Source: Leucobacter salsicius M1-8 (GTDB lineage Bacteria > Actinomycetota > Actinomycetes > Actinomycetales > Microbacteriaceae). From it: a stretch of 64,000 nucleotides of DNA. A program made the translations under genes and the position numbers. This document shows positions 1 through 8,669 of the stretch, one piece after another. The notes under the pieces are model-generated. The model was given only the letters and a program-made list of their open reading frames with translations. It did not search any database and was not told the origin of the DNA. The stretch spans positions 186,001 to 250,000 of the forward strand of contig NZ_AOCN01000015.1 of the NCBI RefSeq assembly GCF_000350525.1, given 5' to 3'. The first letter of the stretch is position 1; every line of letters starts with the position of its first letter.

Positions 1-1680
1 TTCGCGGTGACGCCGATGACGATTGCCGTTGAAGCAGGCAAGGCGTTCTTGAACGCGAAGGGCGAGCCTGTTGACCCGCTGCGCACGGTCGCGGGCAACC
101 AGGTGCACGCTCTCCTGACCGCTCAGAACCAGGCTGCGCCGCGTAGCGCGACGCTCGGCTCGCTCACGATCAAGGATCCGGGCGTTGGATCCGACGCTAA
201 GTACTTCTCCTCCGACCTGCAGTTTGCCGGCTTCGACGCTGCCTATACGGCGCAGGTCTGGCCTGCGGGCGCGACCGGTGGCACCATCACCTGGCACCAC
301 GCAGGTGGCACCGAGACGGTATCCCTCACTGCAGGCGCAGCACTCCCCGTGGTTCCTGCTCCGCTCACCAACGCTGACATCACCGGATTTGAAATCACGT
401 TCACCGGCGCGATCGTCCCCGGCGGCACGAGCCAGGTGAAGTACGCCATCGATACGACCCCGTCCCTCGCACCTGACGGCGGGACCGCTGGACCGTTCAA
501 GAACGTCGTCGACGTCGAAGGTGCCCGCCCCGGCCTCGACCCCGTGACCGACAACGACAGCGCCGAACTCACCGTTGTCTCGCCCGCAATTGAGGTGAAG
601 GTTGAGAAGAAGCTCAGCCCCAGCGTCGTGCTTCCCGGAGACAGCGTGATCGTGCAGCTGCCCACCACTGCAACCGCCAGCGGCGACCGCACGAAGCCGA
701 CCGAGATTGTCGTCACTGACGAGTTCACGGGCGAGGGCACCTTCTGGGATGCGTACGACGCAACCGCCGTGCTCGCCCCAATCGACGTTCCCACCGGCAG
801 CACCCTGCTCATCGAGCGCTTCGATTCTGCCCAGAACAAGTGGGTACCTGTTGACACTCTGACGACGTCGCAGATGACCGACATCGCACTGGCTCCGGCT
901 GAGACGACCACCGGCGTGCGCTTCACCTACACGAACAATGCAGGCTTCGGCCAGTCGACGTCGGTGAAGCCGAACCTCAAGTTCAAGGCACGCGACACAC
1001 TGCGCGTCAGCGGTGAAACGACTACGCCCAACAACACGGCGCCCTTCACCCCGACCAAGTACAAGAACACCGTGGTGGCAGATACCACCGGCAAGCTCGA
1101 GAACCGTCCGGTCAAGGGGACCGACACTGCCGACATCGAAGGCGCGATCCGAAACCCCGAGTGGGCAACGGGCCCCGGCGTCGGTGGCGGGCTCTGGGCA
1201 GCAAAGAGCTGGGCAGACGATCACCTCGTCACCCAGTCGGGCACCACGAGCTCCACAACTCAGCGCTGGGCAGTGACCAAGACCGGGTTCGACCAGGTCA
1301 AGCTCACCGACCCGGCTACCCCCACCGCCACGGGTGCGGGCACCGTGTTCGATGCCTTCAACCTCACCGGTGTTGATGCCATCACGTTTGGGCAGGACCC
1401 GCAGCTGAAGTGGGACACCGTGACCGGTGTCGAACTGTGGAACGGTGCTGCCTGGGTAGCCCCCGCTAACGTGCCGGCCGGTGGCAACTGGATGAACGCC
1501 AACGGCTTTACCGGCTACACCCTCACCGCGGCTGAGCGGGACACAAGGCTGGGCGTGCGGCTGCTGCTCGCACCCAACGACACCGCCCGCGCGGCGGCCA
1601 TCGTCGCGGGTGACCTCGAACGCCACGTTCAACTGCGCCACCGGTGGTACTCCTGCGCTCGATCCCGCGTGCGTGGATAA
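1..1680 (+). CDS. Giant repetitive surface protein, N-proximal part (5'-truncated, ends in a frameshift)
   Basis: The reading frame is open from the first base, so the true start lies upstream of the window. The product is Thr/Asp/Val-rich and low in Cys. It is built of beta-sandwich-like modules, for example 'VEKKLSPSVVLPGDSV' followed by 'PTEIVVTDEF', resembling the DUF11/isopeptide-type repeats of Gram-positive adhesins. The frame runs through the module ending 'LLLAPNDTARAAAIVAG' and then into about 18 codons of non-repeat, Arg-rich sequence before a stop. The same protein style resumes at once in the +1 frame at about 1610. I therefore read this and the next entry as one gene broken by a one-base gain or two-base loss near 1600-1612, by real mutation, phase variation or sequencing error. 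The role in adhesion or envelope structure is inferred. Confidence 0.75.
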   Translation, partial: FAVTPMTIAVEAGKAFLNAKGEPVDPLRTVAGNQVHALLTAQNQAAPRSATLGSLTIKDPGVGSDAKYFSSDLQFAGFDAAYTAQVWPAGATGGTITWHHAGGTETVSLTAGAALPVVPAPLTNADITGFEITFTGAIVPGGTSQVKYAIDTTPSLAPDGGTAGPFKNVVDVEGARPGLDPVTDNDSAELTVVSPAIEVKVEKKLSPSVVLPGDSVIVQLPTTATASGDRTKPTEIVVTDEFTGEGTFWDAYDATAVLAPIDVPTGSTLLIERFDSAQNKWVPVDTLTTSQMTDIALAPAETTTGVRFTYTNNAGFGQSTSVKPNLKFKARDTLRVSGETTTPNNTAPFTPTKYKNTVVADTTGKLENRPVKGTDTADIEGAIRNPEWATGPGVGGGLWAAKSWADDHLVTQSGTTSSTTQRWAVTKTGFDQVKLTDPATPTATGAGTVFDAFNLTGVDAITFGQDPQLKWDTVTGVELWNGAAWVAPANVPAGGNWMNANGFTGYTLTAAERDTRLGVRLLLAPNDTARAAAIVAGDLERHVQLRHRWYSCARSRVRG

Positions 1681-4600
1681 CACCTTCAGCGTCGTGGGCA
1701 CCAAGGGTGGACAGGATCACACCGCCACCGCTAGCGATCTCATTCTGCTGCTCGATGGCACCCCGTCGGTCGCACTCGATAAGACCGTCGGTGGACTTCC
1801 CTCACAGGATGAGGTTGCGCTGACGGTGCCCAAGCACGGCGATGTGGCCCCCTCGGACTACCCGAAGACCTGGTACACGCTTACCGTGACCAACGACTCG
1901 GGCACCGGAGCGGTCGCTCCCACGTCCCAGGGCGTGATGAAGCTTGGCAAGATTCGAGTCACGGACGACGCGACCGCAGGCGTGGGCAACACCGCAATGG
2001 GCGTGAGCCCGTTCGCCGGTCGCGACTTCGCTGACGAGGCTGGCTCGGACTACGGTGCACACTTCAACGTGCTCAACATCACCGGGCTCAGCTTCTCCGG
2101 TCTGCCGGCCTACATTGACCGTGCACAGAGCACGGTTGAGCTGTGGCTGTACAACGAGGGCACCTCGAACTCGGTGACGTTCTCGATCGCTCAGGTCGAG
2201 GGCACCGTGCCGGGCGGTCCCACCGCCGCGCAGCTCGCGGATGCGATCGGTGCGTCGGTGACTTACCAGGGCACTGACCCCGAGACCAACGGCAACCGGA
2301 TCATCACGGGTGACAAGCTTACGATGCGCATCGATGTGCAGATGCGCGCCGAGTACCGCGTTTCAGGTGACCCCGTCACCGGTGGCGCCGATGGCAACGC
2401 GATTCCGGTTCGCAACCAGGCGCTGGCCCTCGGCCAGGATCTGGTCGTGGATCCGTTGGCAAAGCCCGTCGACACTGAGACAGCCACCGTGAATCTCACC
2501 GACGCTTTGATCGACGTCGTGCTCAACAAGGCGATTACGATCGACGGCGGCGGCACGAAGGTGCTCGAGGCTGATCCGCAGACCCCCGTAAACGTCGTTA
2601 TGACGGCGACCCCGGGCGAAACGAAGACACCGCTCTCGAAGCTCACCGTGGAAGACACCACGGAGGAGTTCTGGGGCACGTTTGAGCTTGTCGCTCTGCC
2701 AGCCCCCGCGGCGAGGCCGACCGATAGCGACCAGTTCAGCTACGACTACTGGGTCGATGGTGCGTGGGTCGCTGAGGCCGGCTTTGCCGGTGAACTGACT
2801 GAGGTGCAGGGCGTTCGTATCACGTTCGACCGTGCCGATCAGAAGCTCTTCCCGCTCGGTGCGACTTCGTGGTCGTCGAACTGGGGCAGCGCAGAGCTGC
2901 CGCTCACGGTGAAGCTGCGCCTGGACAACTCTGTTGTGTGGAGTGCGAGCGACCTCATCGAGAACGTTGCGTCGACGACGGCCTACGGCACCGATGGTGC
3001 CAAGGCGACTGACGACGCAGATGCCACGATTGGTTTCGAACAGGGCACCGCGCAGATCAAGGTCCAGAAGCGTGCACCGCTCGACACGACGACTCACCAG
3101 GTTGAGCCGCTCGTGAGCATGCCGTGGCAGCTGGTCTTCGAGAACACGGGCACGGGCTTCCTCCCGCTTGAGACGGTCACCGACCGCCTGCCCGAGAACA
3201 TCGTGTGGGACGGCGTTGCGCCAACCTTCTCGCAGAAGAATGGTGACGGCGCGACGATTGACCCCGCTGAAATTGGCGTCGAGCTGTCGAGTAACCAGCG
3301 CGATCTCGTGTTCACCTGGCCAGCAGGCACCCGCATGCTGCCGGGCGAGGAGATCCCGATCAACCTTGGTCTCATCCTGCAGCCCGGCCTGAAGTCTGCT
3401 GAGCGCGCATGGAACTCGGTCGTTGTTGAGACCGGGATCGAGCTTGATCGTTGCATCCAGCCCACCAACAACGGGCAGGATGCGACCAAGGCGCCGGCAG
3501 TGGGCGACACGGAGTGCGCGAACGCCAACTTTGTGTCGCCGCGTGCGGGCACTCTGATTGGTGCGCAGAAGTTCGTCAACGGCGAGTACAAGCCGACCCT
3601 CGGCGAGGATCTCGTCACGGGGGCAATGAACATCAAGAAGCCTGGAGTAACGGACTGCGTCAGCCCCGGTGCGCCTGCTGATTACACGCGCACCGAGTGC
3701 GCCGACTACACGGCAGTGGGTGCAACCGATAACTGGTTGCTGCGCCAGGCGAATGCCGGCACGAACGATCTCGGCCAGATGGTGGTTGTCGACATGTTGC
3801 CGACCCCCGGTGACCTGCTCCTCGTCGGCGGCCCTGCACCCCGTAACAGTACGTTCCAGCCGGTGATTGACCTTGACTCGTTCAAGTTCCATGACATGCC
3901 GGCGGGCACCGTTACCAAGATTCAGGTCACGACTGACGCTACCGCCTGTGTGGGCGATGGCTCTGGCCCCTCGAAGTGGACGAGTACAGATCCGTTCTGT
4001 GAGAACACCACTACGAACCCGGGGAACGGATCGTGGACCAACCTCGAGACGTTCACCGGTAACGCCGCAGACGTCGCGGGATTCCGCGTGCATTTTGACA
4101 TGACAGCCAATGCGCTCCGTCCCGGCAAGTGGGTCGACTTCAGCTACGACACCGTGAACCTCGTTGTTGACCAGGCTGCGAAGGGCCTCAAGCCCACGAT
4201 CGAACAGTTCCAGACCCCGCAGTTTGCGTGGAACCAGAGCGGCGTCTTTGCCTGGGATACCCGGAACAACCCGATCAACCTGGTGAAGGCCCCGCAGCCT
4301 GCGGGCGTCACGCTTAAGACCGGTTCGCTCGAGGTTTCGAAGACGATCGAGGCGAACGGGGTCACGCAGATCCCTGAAGCCTTCGACGTCGCGCTCGAGT
4401 GCACCGTTCCGAGCGGCGTAGCCGACCCCGAGCGGGTCGCGGTCGATATGGGAACGCAGGCGACGCTGACGCTGCCTGCCGACGGCACTCCGGTGCGCGT
4501 CGACGGTCTGCCGATCGGTGCAAACTGTGAAATCAGCGAGACGGGCGAGCTCGGCGCGCACGGTGAGATTGGCCGTTCGTTCCAGGTCAGTGATGGCGTG

Positions 4601-5230
4601 AACCCCTCGGTTGACGGCCAGACCGCCCAGATCCAGATCCGCGAGCCGCGCACTGCCGACCAAGCAACCGTCGTGGGCCTCACGAACACCTATGCGCTCG
4701 GCGATCTCGTCATCGAGAAGAGCGTGCGCAGCGACAACGAGTTCGACCTCGACAAGGTCACGCTCAACAAGAGCTTCGACTTCGAACTCTCGTGTGTTGC
4801 CAAGGGTGCCGCGGATCCGATCACGAAGAACTTCTCGCTGAAGTCGGGCGAGCAGTACGCCGTGAAGGATCTGCCGCAGGGCGCGGTTTGTGAGCTCACC
4901 GAGCTCACCGATGGCGGCGCGAACTCCGTCAAGATCACGGTGAACGACACCACCGTCGAAGCCAAGAACGTGGGCGACATCGTGATCGGCAACGATCCCC
5001 AGCACGTGCTGGTGTCGAACGGGTTCTTGGGTGAGGACGAGGAAGTCGACGGCGGTGTTGAGGGCACGACCGACGCTAGCGCGAACGGCGGCCCCAACGG
5101 CACCAATAACAACAACCCCGGTGGACTCGACGTCACCGGTGGCGAAATTGCCGGAATCGTGGCCGCGGCACTCGTGCTGCTCGCCCTCGGCGGCGGAGCC
5201 CTCGTGCTCAGCCGCAGGCGCCGGGCATAA
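1610..5230 (+). CDS. Giant repetitive surface protein, C-terminal part with DUF5979-like domains and sorting signal
   Basis: This is the +1-frame continuation of the preceding entry. The GTG at 1610 is only the first possible start; it has no ribosome-binding site and is probably internal. About 1200 residues carry several DUF11-like modules (e.g. 'VTDRLPENIVWDG' near residue 520). Two consecutive DUF5979-like domains follow, starting near 'GSLEVSKTIEANG' and 'GDLVIEKSVRSDNE', each with a Cys pair (ALEC/GANC and ELSC/GAVC). The C-terminus has an Asn/Gly-rich linker, an LDVTG motif, about 20 hydrophobic residues and an SRRRRA tail. This fits a sortase sorting signal, probably class E given its similarity to LAxTG. 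The gene ends at a strong bidirectional terminator. Ligand and function are unknown. Confidence 0.8.
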   Translation: MTSNATFNCATGGTPALDPACVDNTFSVVGTKGGQDHTATASDLILLLDGTPSVALDKTVGGLPSQDEVALTVPKHGDVAPSDYPKTWYTLTVTNDSGTGAVAPTSQGVMKLGKIRVTDDATAGVGNTAMGVSPFAGRDFADEAGSDYGAHFNVLNITGLSFSGLPAYIDRAQSTVELWLYNEGTSNSVTFSIAQVEGTVPGGPTAAQLADAIGASVTYQGTDPETNGNRIITGDKLTMRIDVQMRAEYRVSGDPVTGGADGNAIPVRNQALALGQDLVVDPLAKPVDTETATVNLTDALIDVVLNKAITIDGGGTKVLEADPQTPVNVVMTATPGETKTPLSKLTVEDTTEEFWGTFELVALPAPAARPTDSDQFSYDYWVDGAWVAEAGFAGELTEVQGVRITFDRADQKLFPLGATSWSSNWGSAELPLTVKLRLDNSVVWSASDLIENVASTTAYGTDGAKATDDADATIGFEQGTAQIKVQKRAPLDTTTHQVEPLVSMPWQLVFENTGTGFLPLETVTDRLPENIVWDGVAPTFSQKNGDGATIDPAEIGVELSSNQRDLVFTWPAGTRMLPGEEIPINLGLILQPGLKSAERAWNSVVVETGIELDRCIQPTNNGQDATKAPAVGDTECANANFVSPRAGTLIGAQKFVNGEYKPTLGEDLVTGAMNIKKPGVTDCVSPGAPADYTRTECADYTAVGATDNWLLRQANAGTNDLGQMVVVDMLPTPGDLLLVGGPAPRNSTFQPVIDLDSFKFHDMPAGTVTKIQVTTDATACVGDGSGPSKWTSTDPFCENTTTNPGNGSWTNLETFTGNAADVAGFRVHFDMTANALRPGKWVDFSYDTVNLVVDQAAKGLKPTIEQFQTPQFAWNQSGVFAWDTRNNPINLVKAPQPAGVTLKTGSLEVSKTIEANGVTQIPEAFDVALECTVPSGVADPERVAVDMGTQATLTLPADGTPVRVDGLPIGANCEISETGELGAHGEIGRSFQVSDGVNPSVDGQTAQIQIREPRTADQATVVGLTNTYALGDLVIEKSVRSDNEFDLDKVTLNKSFDFELSCVAKGAADPITKNFSLKSGEQYAVKDLPQGAVCELTELTDGGANSVKITVNDTTVEAKNVGDIVIGNDPQHVLVSNGFLGEDEEVDGGVEGTTDASANGGPNGTNNNNPGGLDVTGGEIAGIVAAALVLLALGGGALVLSRRRRA

Positions 5231-5249
5231 CCGGGCGCCGCGTAACTCG

Positions 5250-5284
5250 GCTGGGGCCGCTATCCACTGGATAGCGGCCCCAGC
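5250..5284. terminator. Bidirectional terminator between convergent genes
   Basis: A perfect 15-bp stem (5251-5265 with 5269-5283) encloses a 3-nt ACT loop, extended by one further G-C pair. It lies between the convergent surface-protein gene and the glycosylase gene. There is no long T run, so some of the function is inferred from position. Confidence 0.75.
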
Positions 5285-5298
5285 TGCGTCTTGGGACG

Positions 5299-6186
5299 TT
5301 ACGACCGGGCGCGCTGTGCGGCCGCAATGGCCTCGAGGATCCGGATCCGGATCAGATTGCCGCGCTCGCTAAAGCCGCGTTGCAGCTGCGCGTATTCGCG
5401 CTTGCCCTCGGGGGTTTCGATGGGCACTGGCGTGAGCGGGTCGCCGCTCGCGCCGAAGAAGCCCGTGACGTCGTAGGGGGAAGCGCGCATGTCGAGCTCG
5501 CGGATGTCGCGGGCGAACACGAACGAGTCGAGCAGGATGTCGCCGGGAATGATGGGCCCGAGTTTCGCGGCCCACTTATAGAGGTCCATGCCCGCGTGCA
5601 GGCAGCCGGACTGCTCCGTCTCGTGCTGCGCCTCGCGACTCAGCTCGATCGTGTTGAGCGGGGCAGCCTCGGGGGTGAAGAACCTGAACGCGTCGAAGTG
5701 GGTGCAGCCGATCGGGTGCGACTCGACCACCGCGTTTGTGGCCTCGTGGCCGATGCGCAGGGGCAGGGCCGAGTGCCGCAGCTGTTCGGGGGTCATGCGG
5801 TACACCATGGCCCACTCGTGCAGCCCGAAGCAGCCGTAGCGCGCCGTGCGATCAAGTGTGATCGTGAGCAGCTTCTCGACGTAGCCGGCCGTCTGGGCGC
5901 GGCGCTCAAAGAAGTGTTCGACGTCGATGGTGGCATCCGCGTTGGCGGGGCCGGTCGCAACATAGTGCTTCCAACCCTCCCGCTCGGCAGCGGCGCCCTC
6001 GAGGGTGACGCCCGCTCCGGGGTGCCAGCGATGCAGCTCACGGGGGCGCACCGTGTAGTAGGTCCAGAGGAAGTCCTCGACGGGATGCTTCTCGCCGCGT
6101 TGATTGCGAGCGCGATGCTCGGCGGTCAGAGCGGTGGCGCGGTCGGTGTGGGCTTGCGCGGCCTGCTGCCACGCAGGAAAAGTCAT
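5299..6186 (-). CDS. Putative 3-methyladenine DNA glycosylase-family protein
   Basis: A cytosolic protein of about 295 residues that I recognise as the actinobacterial family usually annotated '3-methyladenine DNA glycosylase'. Recognisable blocks are 'HPVEDFLWTYYTVRPRELHR' near the N-terminus, 'CFGLHEWAMVYR' in the middle and 'DLYKWAAKLGPIIPGDILLD' towards the end. It shows neither the AlkA helix-hairpin-helix signature nor the AAG fold clearly, so the activity rests on family annotation only. I prefer the ATG at 6186; a GTG nine bases upstream (6195) is also possible, and neither has a convincing ribosome-binding site. The coding strand includes an overlapping double copy of GATCCGGATC, encoding Ile-Arg-Ile-Arg-Ile near the C-terminus. 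Confidence 0.65.
   Translation of the reverse strand: MTFPAWQQAAQAHTDRATALTAEHRARNQRGEKHPVEDFLWTYYTVRPRELHRWHPGAGVTLEGAAAEREGWKHYVATGPANADATIDVEHFFERRAQTAGYVEKLLTITLDRTARYGCFGLHEWAMVYRMTPEQLRHSALPLRIGHEATNAVVESHPIGCTHFDAFRFFTPEAAPLNTIELSREAQHETEQSGCLHAGMDLYKWAAKLGPIIPGDILLDSFVFARDIRELDMRASPYDVTGFFGASGDPLTPVPIETPEGKREYAQLQRGFSERGNLIRIRILEAIAAAQRARS
5338..5353. repeat. Double overlapping copy of the iterated palindrome GATCCGGATC
   Basis: Two copies of the 10-bp palindrome overlap (5338-5347 and 5344-5353) inside the glycosylase gene. Other copies are at 11904, 14559, 17497, 25856, 33032, 34078, 41696, 42854, 47179 and 60296. See the finding on this element. Confidence 0.7.
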
Positions 6187-6250
6187 GGCGTGCACCGATT
6201 GAGTCTACCCCCGGGGCTGGTTTGGCACCGGTGCGTGGCTGCGGCCGTGC

Positions 6251-6655
6251 CTAGAGGTCTTCGTCGTCGCCGAACTCAACGCCGGTGGCCGAATCGCGGC
6301 CACGCAGGCGGTCGATATCGCGGCGCTCGCGCTTCGTGGGGCGGCCGGCGCCGCGGTCGCGGTAGATCTCGGATGGGCGCTCCTCGCGGGGCAGCGGGGG
6401 CGGGGTGAGATCCTCGAAGTGCTTGGCCGCTTCAACGGCGCTGCCGCGTTTCGTGGGGAGCCCGGTCACACGGTAAATCTTGTCGAAACCGTGCAGCCGC
6501 ACCTTGACGACGTCGCCGAGCTTCACGGATTGTGCGGCCTTGGCGGTCTGATCGTTGATGCGCACATGGCCGGCACGGCAGGCCGACGTGGCCTGGCTGC
6601 GGGTCTTCGCCAGCCGCACACCCCACACCCAACTGTCCACGCGCACGCTGCTCAT
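6251..6655 (-). CDS. hslR: S4-domain RNA-binding protein, Hsp15/HslR-like
   Basis: A 134-residue basic protein with an N-terminal S4 domain (about residues 3-65). The pattern is 'VRVDSWVWGVRLAKTRSQA' followed by 'CRAGHVRINDQTAK' and 'KLGDVVKVR', typical of the Hsp15 family. In Escherichia coli this family binds stalled 50S-nascent-chain complexes. The C-terminal half is charged (RPTKRERRDIDRLRGRD) and probably also contacts RNA. It starts at an ATG at 6655, divergent from yigZ with a 44-bp gap, and so may share a promoter region with it. Family identity is firm; the exact ribosomal role is inferred. Confidence 0.85.
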   Translation of the reverse strand: MSSVRVDSWVWGVRLAKTRSQATSACRAGHVRINDQTAKAAQSVKLGDVVKVRLHGFDKIYRVTGLPTKRGSAVEAAKHFEDLTPPPLPREERPSEIYRDRGAGRPTKRERRDIDRLRGRDSATGVEFGDDEDL

Positions 6656-6699
6656 GACCCGATCGTAGCGCGAGCTGCCCGACCTGGGAGAATGGACAC

Positions 6700-7335
6700 A
6701 TGATGGGTCGCGCAGAGTACGAGACAGTCCTGGGGCGTACCGACATTGAGATCGAGGTCTCCCGCTCGCGGTTCATTACGCGGCTGGAACGGGTCAGCGA
6801 CGAGCAGGCCGCGCGCGACATCATCGCCCAGGTGAAAGCGGAGGAGCCGCGAGCGCGGCACCACTGCACCGCGTTCGTGCTGGGGCCCGACGGCCGGGTA
6901 CAGAGGTCGAGCGACGACGGGGAACCGAGCGGCACGGCAGGGGCGCCGATGCTTGACGCGCTCGTGTCGGCCGGACTCAGTGATGTGGTCGCCGTGGTTA
7001 CGCGCTACTTCGGTGGTGTGCTGCTCGGGGCTGGCGGGCTCACCCGCACCTATCGCGCCGCGGTCGCAGAGGCGGTGCTGGTGGCGCCGCGGGTGCGGCG
7101 CGGGCTCCGGGTGCCCGTCGCGGTGACGTCGGCGTACGACGTGGCGGCCCAGATCGAGTCGGAGGCCCGCCGCCGCGGCTTTGTGGTGGGGGAGGCACAG
7201 TACTCTGACCGGGTGGTGCAGGAGTTCCTCGTCGCCGAGCCCGACGTCGCGGCTCTGACCGCGCTGGCCGCCGAGCTGAGCGCCGGAGCCGCGACGCTCG
7301 AGAGCGGCGAGCCGCGCTACGTCGACCTGGTGTAG
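6700..7335 (+). CDS. yigZ: YigZ/IMPACT family protein
   Basis: The 211-residue product has the UPF0029 N-terminal domain typical of YigZ. Marker blocks are 'SRFITRLERV', 'HHCTAFVLG', 'SDDGEPSGTAGAPML' and 'VTRYFGGVLLGAGGLTR'. A smaller C-terminal domain follows from about residue 140. The family is linked to translation regulation (eukaryotic IMPACT binds GCN1) and the bacterial role is not settled. A GGGAG ribosome-binding site lies about 10 bases before the first of two consecutive ATG codons. Confidence 0.9.
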   Translation: MMGRAEYETVLGRTDIEIEVSRSRFITRLERVSDEQAARDIIAQVKAEEPRARHHCTAFVLGPDGRVQRSSDDGEPSGTAGAPMLDALVSAGLSDVVAVVTRYFGGVLLGAGGLTRTYRAAVAEAVLVAPRVRRGLRVPVAVTSAYDVAAQIESEARRRGFVVGEAQYSDRVVQEFLVAEPDVAALTALAAELSAGAATLESGEPRYVDLV

Positions 7336-7487
7336 GGGCGCCGCGATACGACAACGCCAAACGCACCGATCCGGCGTCAAGCTTCAATTTCATCCCCAGG
7401 TTGTATGGTTTTCGCGAGATTGATGCTGCTGGCGAGGTCGAGGCCCTCGCCGGGTCTCGTGTCAGCGGCACACGATACCCTTTCGGC

Positions 7488-8669
7488 ATGGAGTTCTGGG
7501 CAGATATCGTCGGTCAACACGTCGCCGCACAGACGCTCGAACGCGCGGCTGCGCCGGGCGGTGCTCCGGCGCACGCATGGCTGATCACGGGGCCTCCGGG
7601 ATCCGGACGCTCGAACATCGCCTACCGGTTCGCCGCGGCGCTCATCGCGCGTACCGAAGCCGATCGCGAACGAGTGTACGCGCAGGTGCTCGCGCGCACG
7701 CACCCTGATCTGGGCGTGCTGACCACGCAGACGACGATCATCAAGATCGACGCGGCCCGCGAGGTCGTGGCGAGTTCGTATTATGCGCCCTCCGAAGGGC
7801 GTTACCGGGTGTTCGTGATCGAGGATGCCGACCGCATGACCGAGCACACCTCGAACGTGCTGCTGAAGGCGCTCGAGGAGCCGCCCGAGCGCACCGTGTG
7901 GGTGCTGTGCGCGCCGAGTGAGGCCGACCTGCTGCCGACGATCCGGTCTCGGACGCGCTCGTTGCGGCTCGTCACACCCGAGGTGGCAGACATTGCCGCG
8001 CTGCTGCACGCGCGAGATGGCGTCGACCTTGCTGACGCCGAGCGTGCGGCGCGGCTCGCGCAGAGTCACATCGGCATGGCGCGCAGCCTCGCCCGCGACC
8101 CCGAGGCGATGGAGCGTCGCGAGCGGGTGATCCGGGGCGCGCTCGCGATCGAGACCCTCGGCGACGCGATGGGCACCGCAGCCGCGCTCATGAAGGTTGC
8201 TGAGGCCGATGCGGCGGCGGCCACCGAACGCCGTGAAACGAGCGAGCGCGATGACGCGATGCGCAGCCTGGGGCTCGCTTCGGGGGCCGCGATCCCGCCG
8301 CAGATGCGAGCGCAGATGCGCGCGCTCGAGGAGGATCAGAAGCAGCGAGCCAAGCGTGGCGTGCGCGACGGGGTCGACCGTATTCTCACCGACCTGCTGT
8401 CGCTGTACCGAGACGTGGTGCTGACGGCGCTGATGAGCGACGGTGCTGGCGGCGAGCCGAGCCCCGCCGCTGGCGCGACGCCTGAGTTGGTGAACGCCGA
8501 GCACGCGCGCCGCATCGCCGAGCTGGCCGACCGGTGGCGCGCCAAGGGTGCGCTGGTGGCGGTTGCCGCGGTGGAGACCGCGCGTGAGCGACTGGGGCGG
8601 CAAATCACGCCGGGGCTCGTACTTGAGGCGCTGTTTGCCAGCGTCGTGACCGCGGGGAGCGAACGGTGA
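7488..8669 (+). CDS. holB: DNA polymerase III delta' subunit
   Basis: A clamp-loader subunit of 393 residues that helps load the beta clamp at replication. It opens 'MEFWADIVGQ', the usual actinobacterial start. A P-loop-like 'GPPGSGRS' is at residues 35-42, and 'VIEDADRMTEHTSNVLLKALEEPP' (read as two blocks) is the delta'/gamma Walker B and sensor region. The expected SRC-like motif appears as 'TIRSRTRSLRL'. The C-terminal half is an alpha-helical collar. I chose the ATG at 7488 over an in-frame upstream codon at 7401 because conservation starts there. The stop overlaps the next gene's GTG by four bases. The thymidylate kinase gene (tmk), commonly found just upstream, is absent here. Confidence 0.92.
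   Translation: MEFWADIVGQHVAAQTLERAAAPGGAPAHAWLITGPPGSGRSNIAYRFAAALIARTEADRERVYAQVLARTHPDLGVLTTQTTIIKIDAAREVVASSYYAPSEGRYRVFVIEDADRMTEHTSNVLLKALEEPPERTVWVLCAPSEADLLPTIRSRTRSLRLVTPEVADIAALLHARDGVDLADAERAARLAQSHIGMARSLARDPEAMERRERVIRGALAIETLGDAMGTAAALMKVAEADAAAATERRETSERDDAMRSLGLASGAAIPPQMRAQMRALEEDQKQRAKRGVRDGVDRILTDLLSLYRDVVLTALMSDGAGGEPSPAAGATPELVNAEHARRIAELADRWRAKGALVAVAAVETARERLGRQITPGLVLEALFASVVTAGSER

Noticed and set aside
2363-5005. A very long (880-codon) open frame on the minus strand inside the surface-protein gene
   Set aside because: It is antisense to a clearly coding, repeat-structured gene, is His/Arg-rich with no domain, and such frames are common opposite GC-rich genes.
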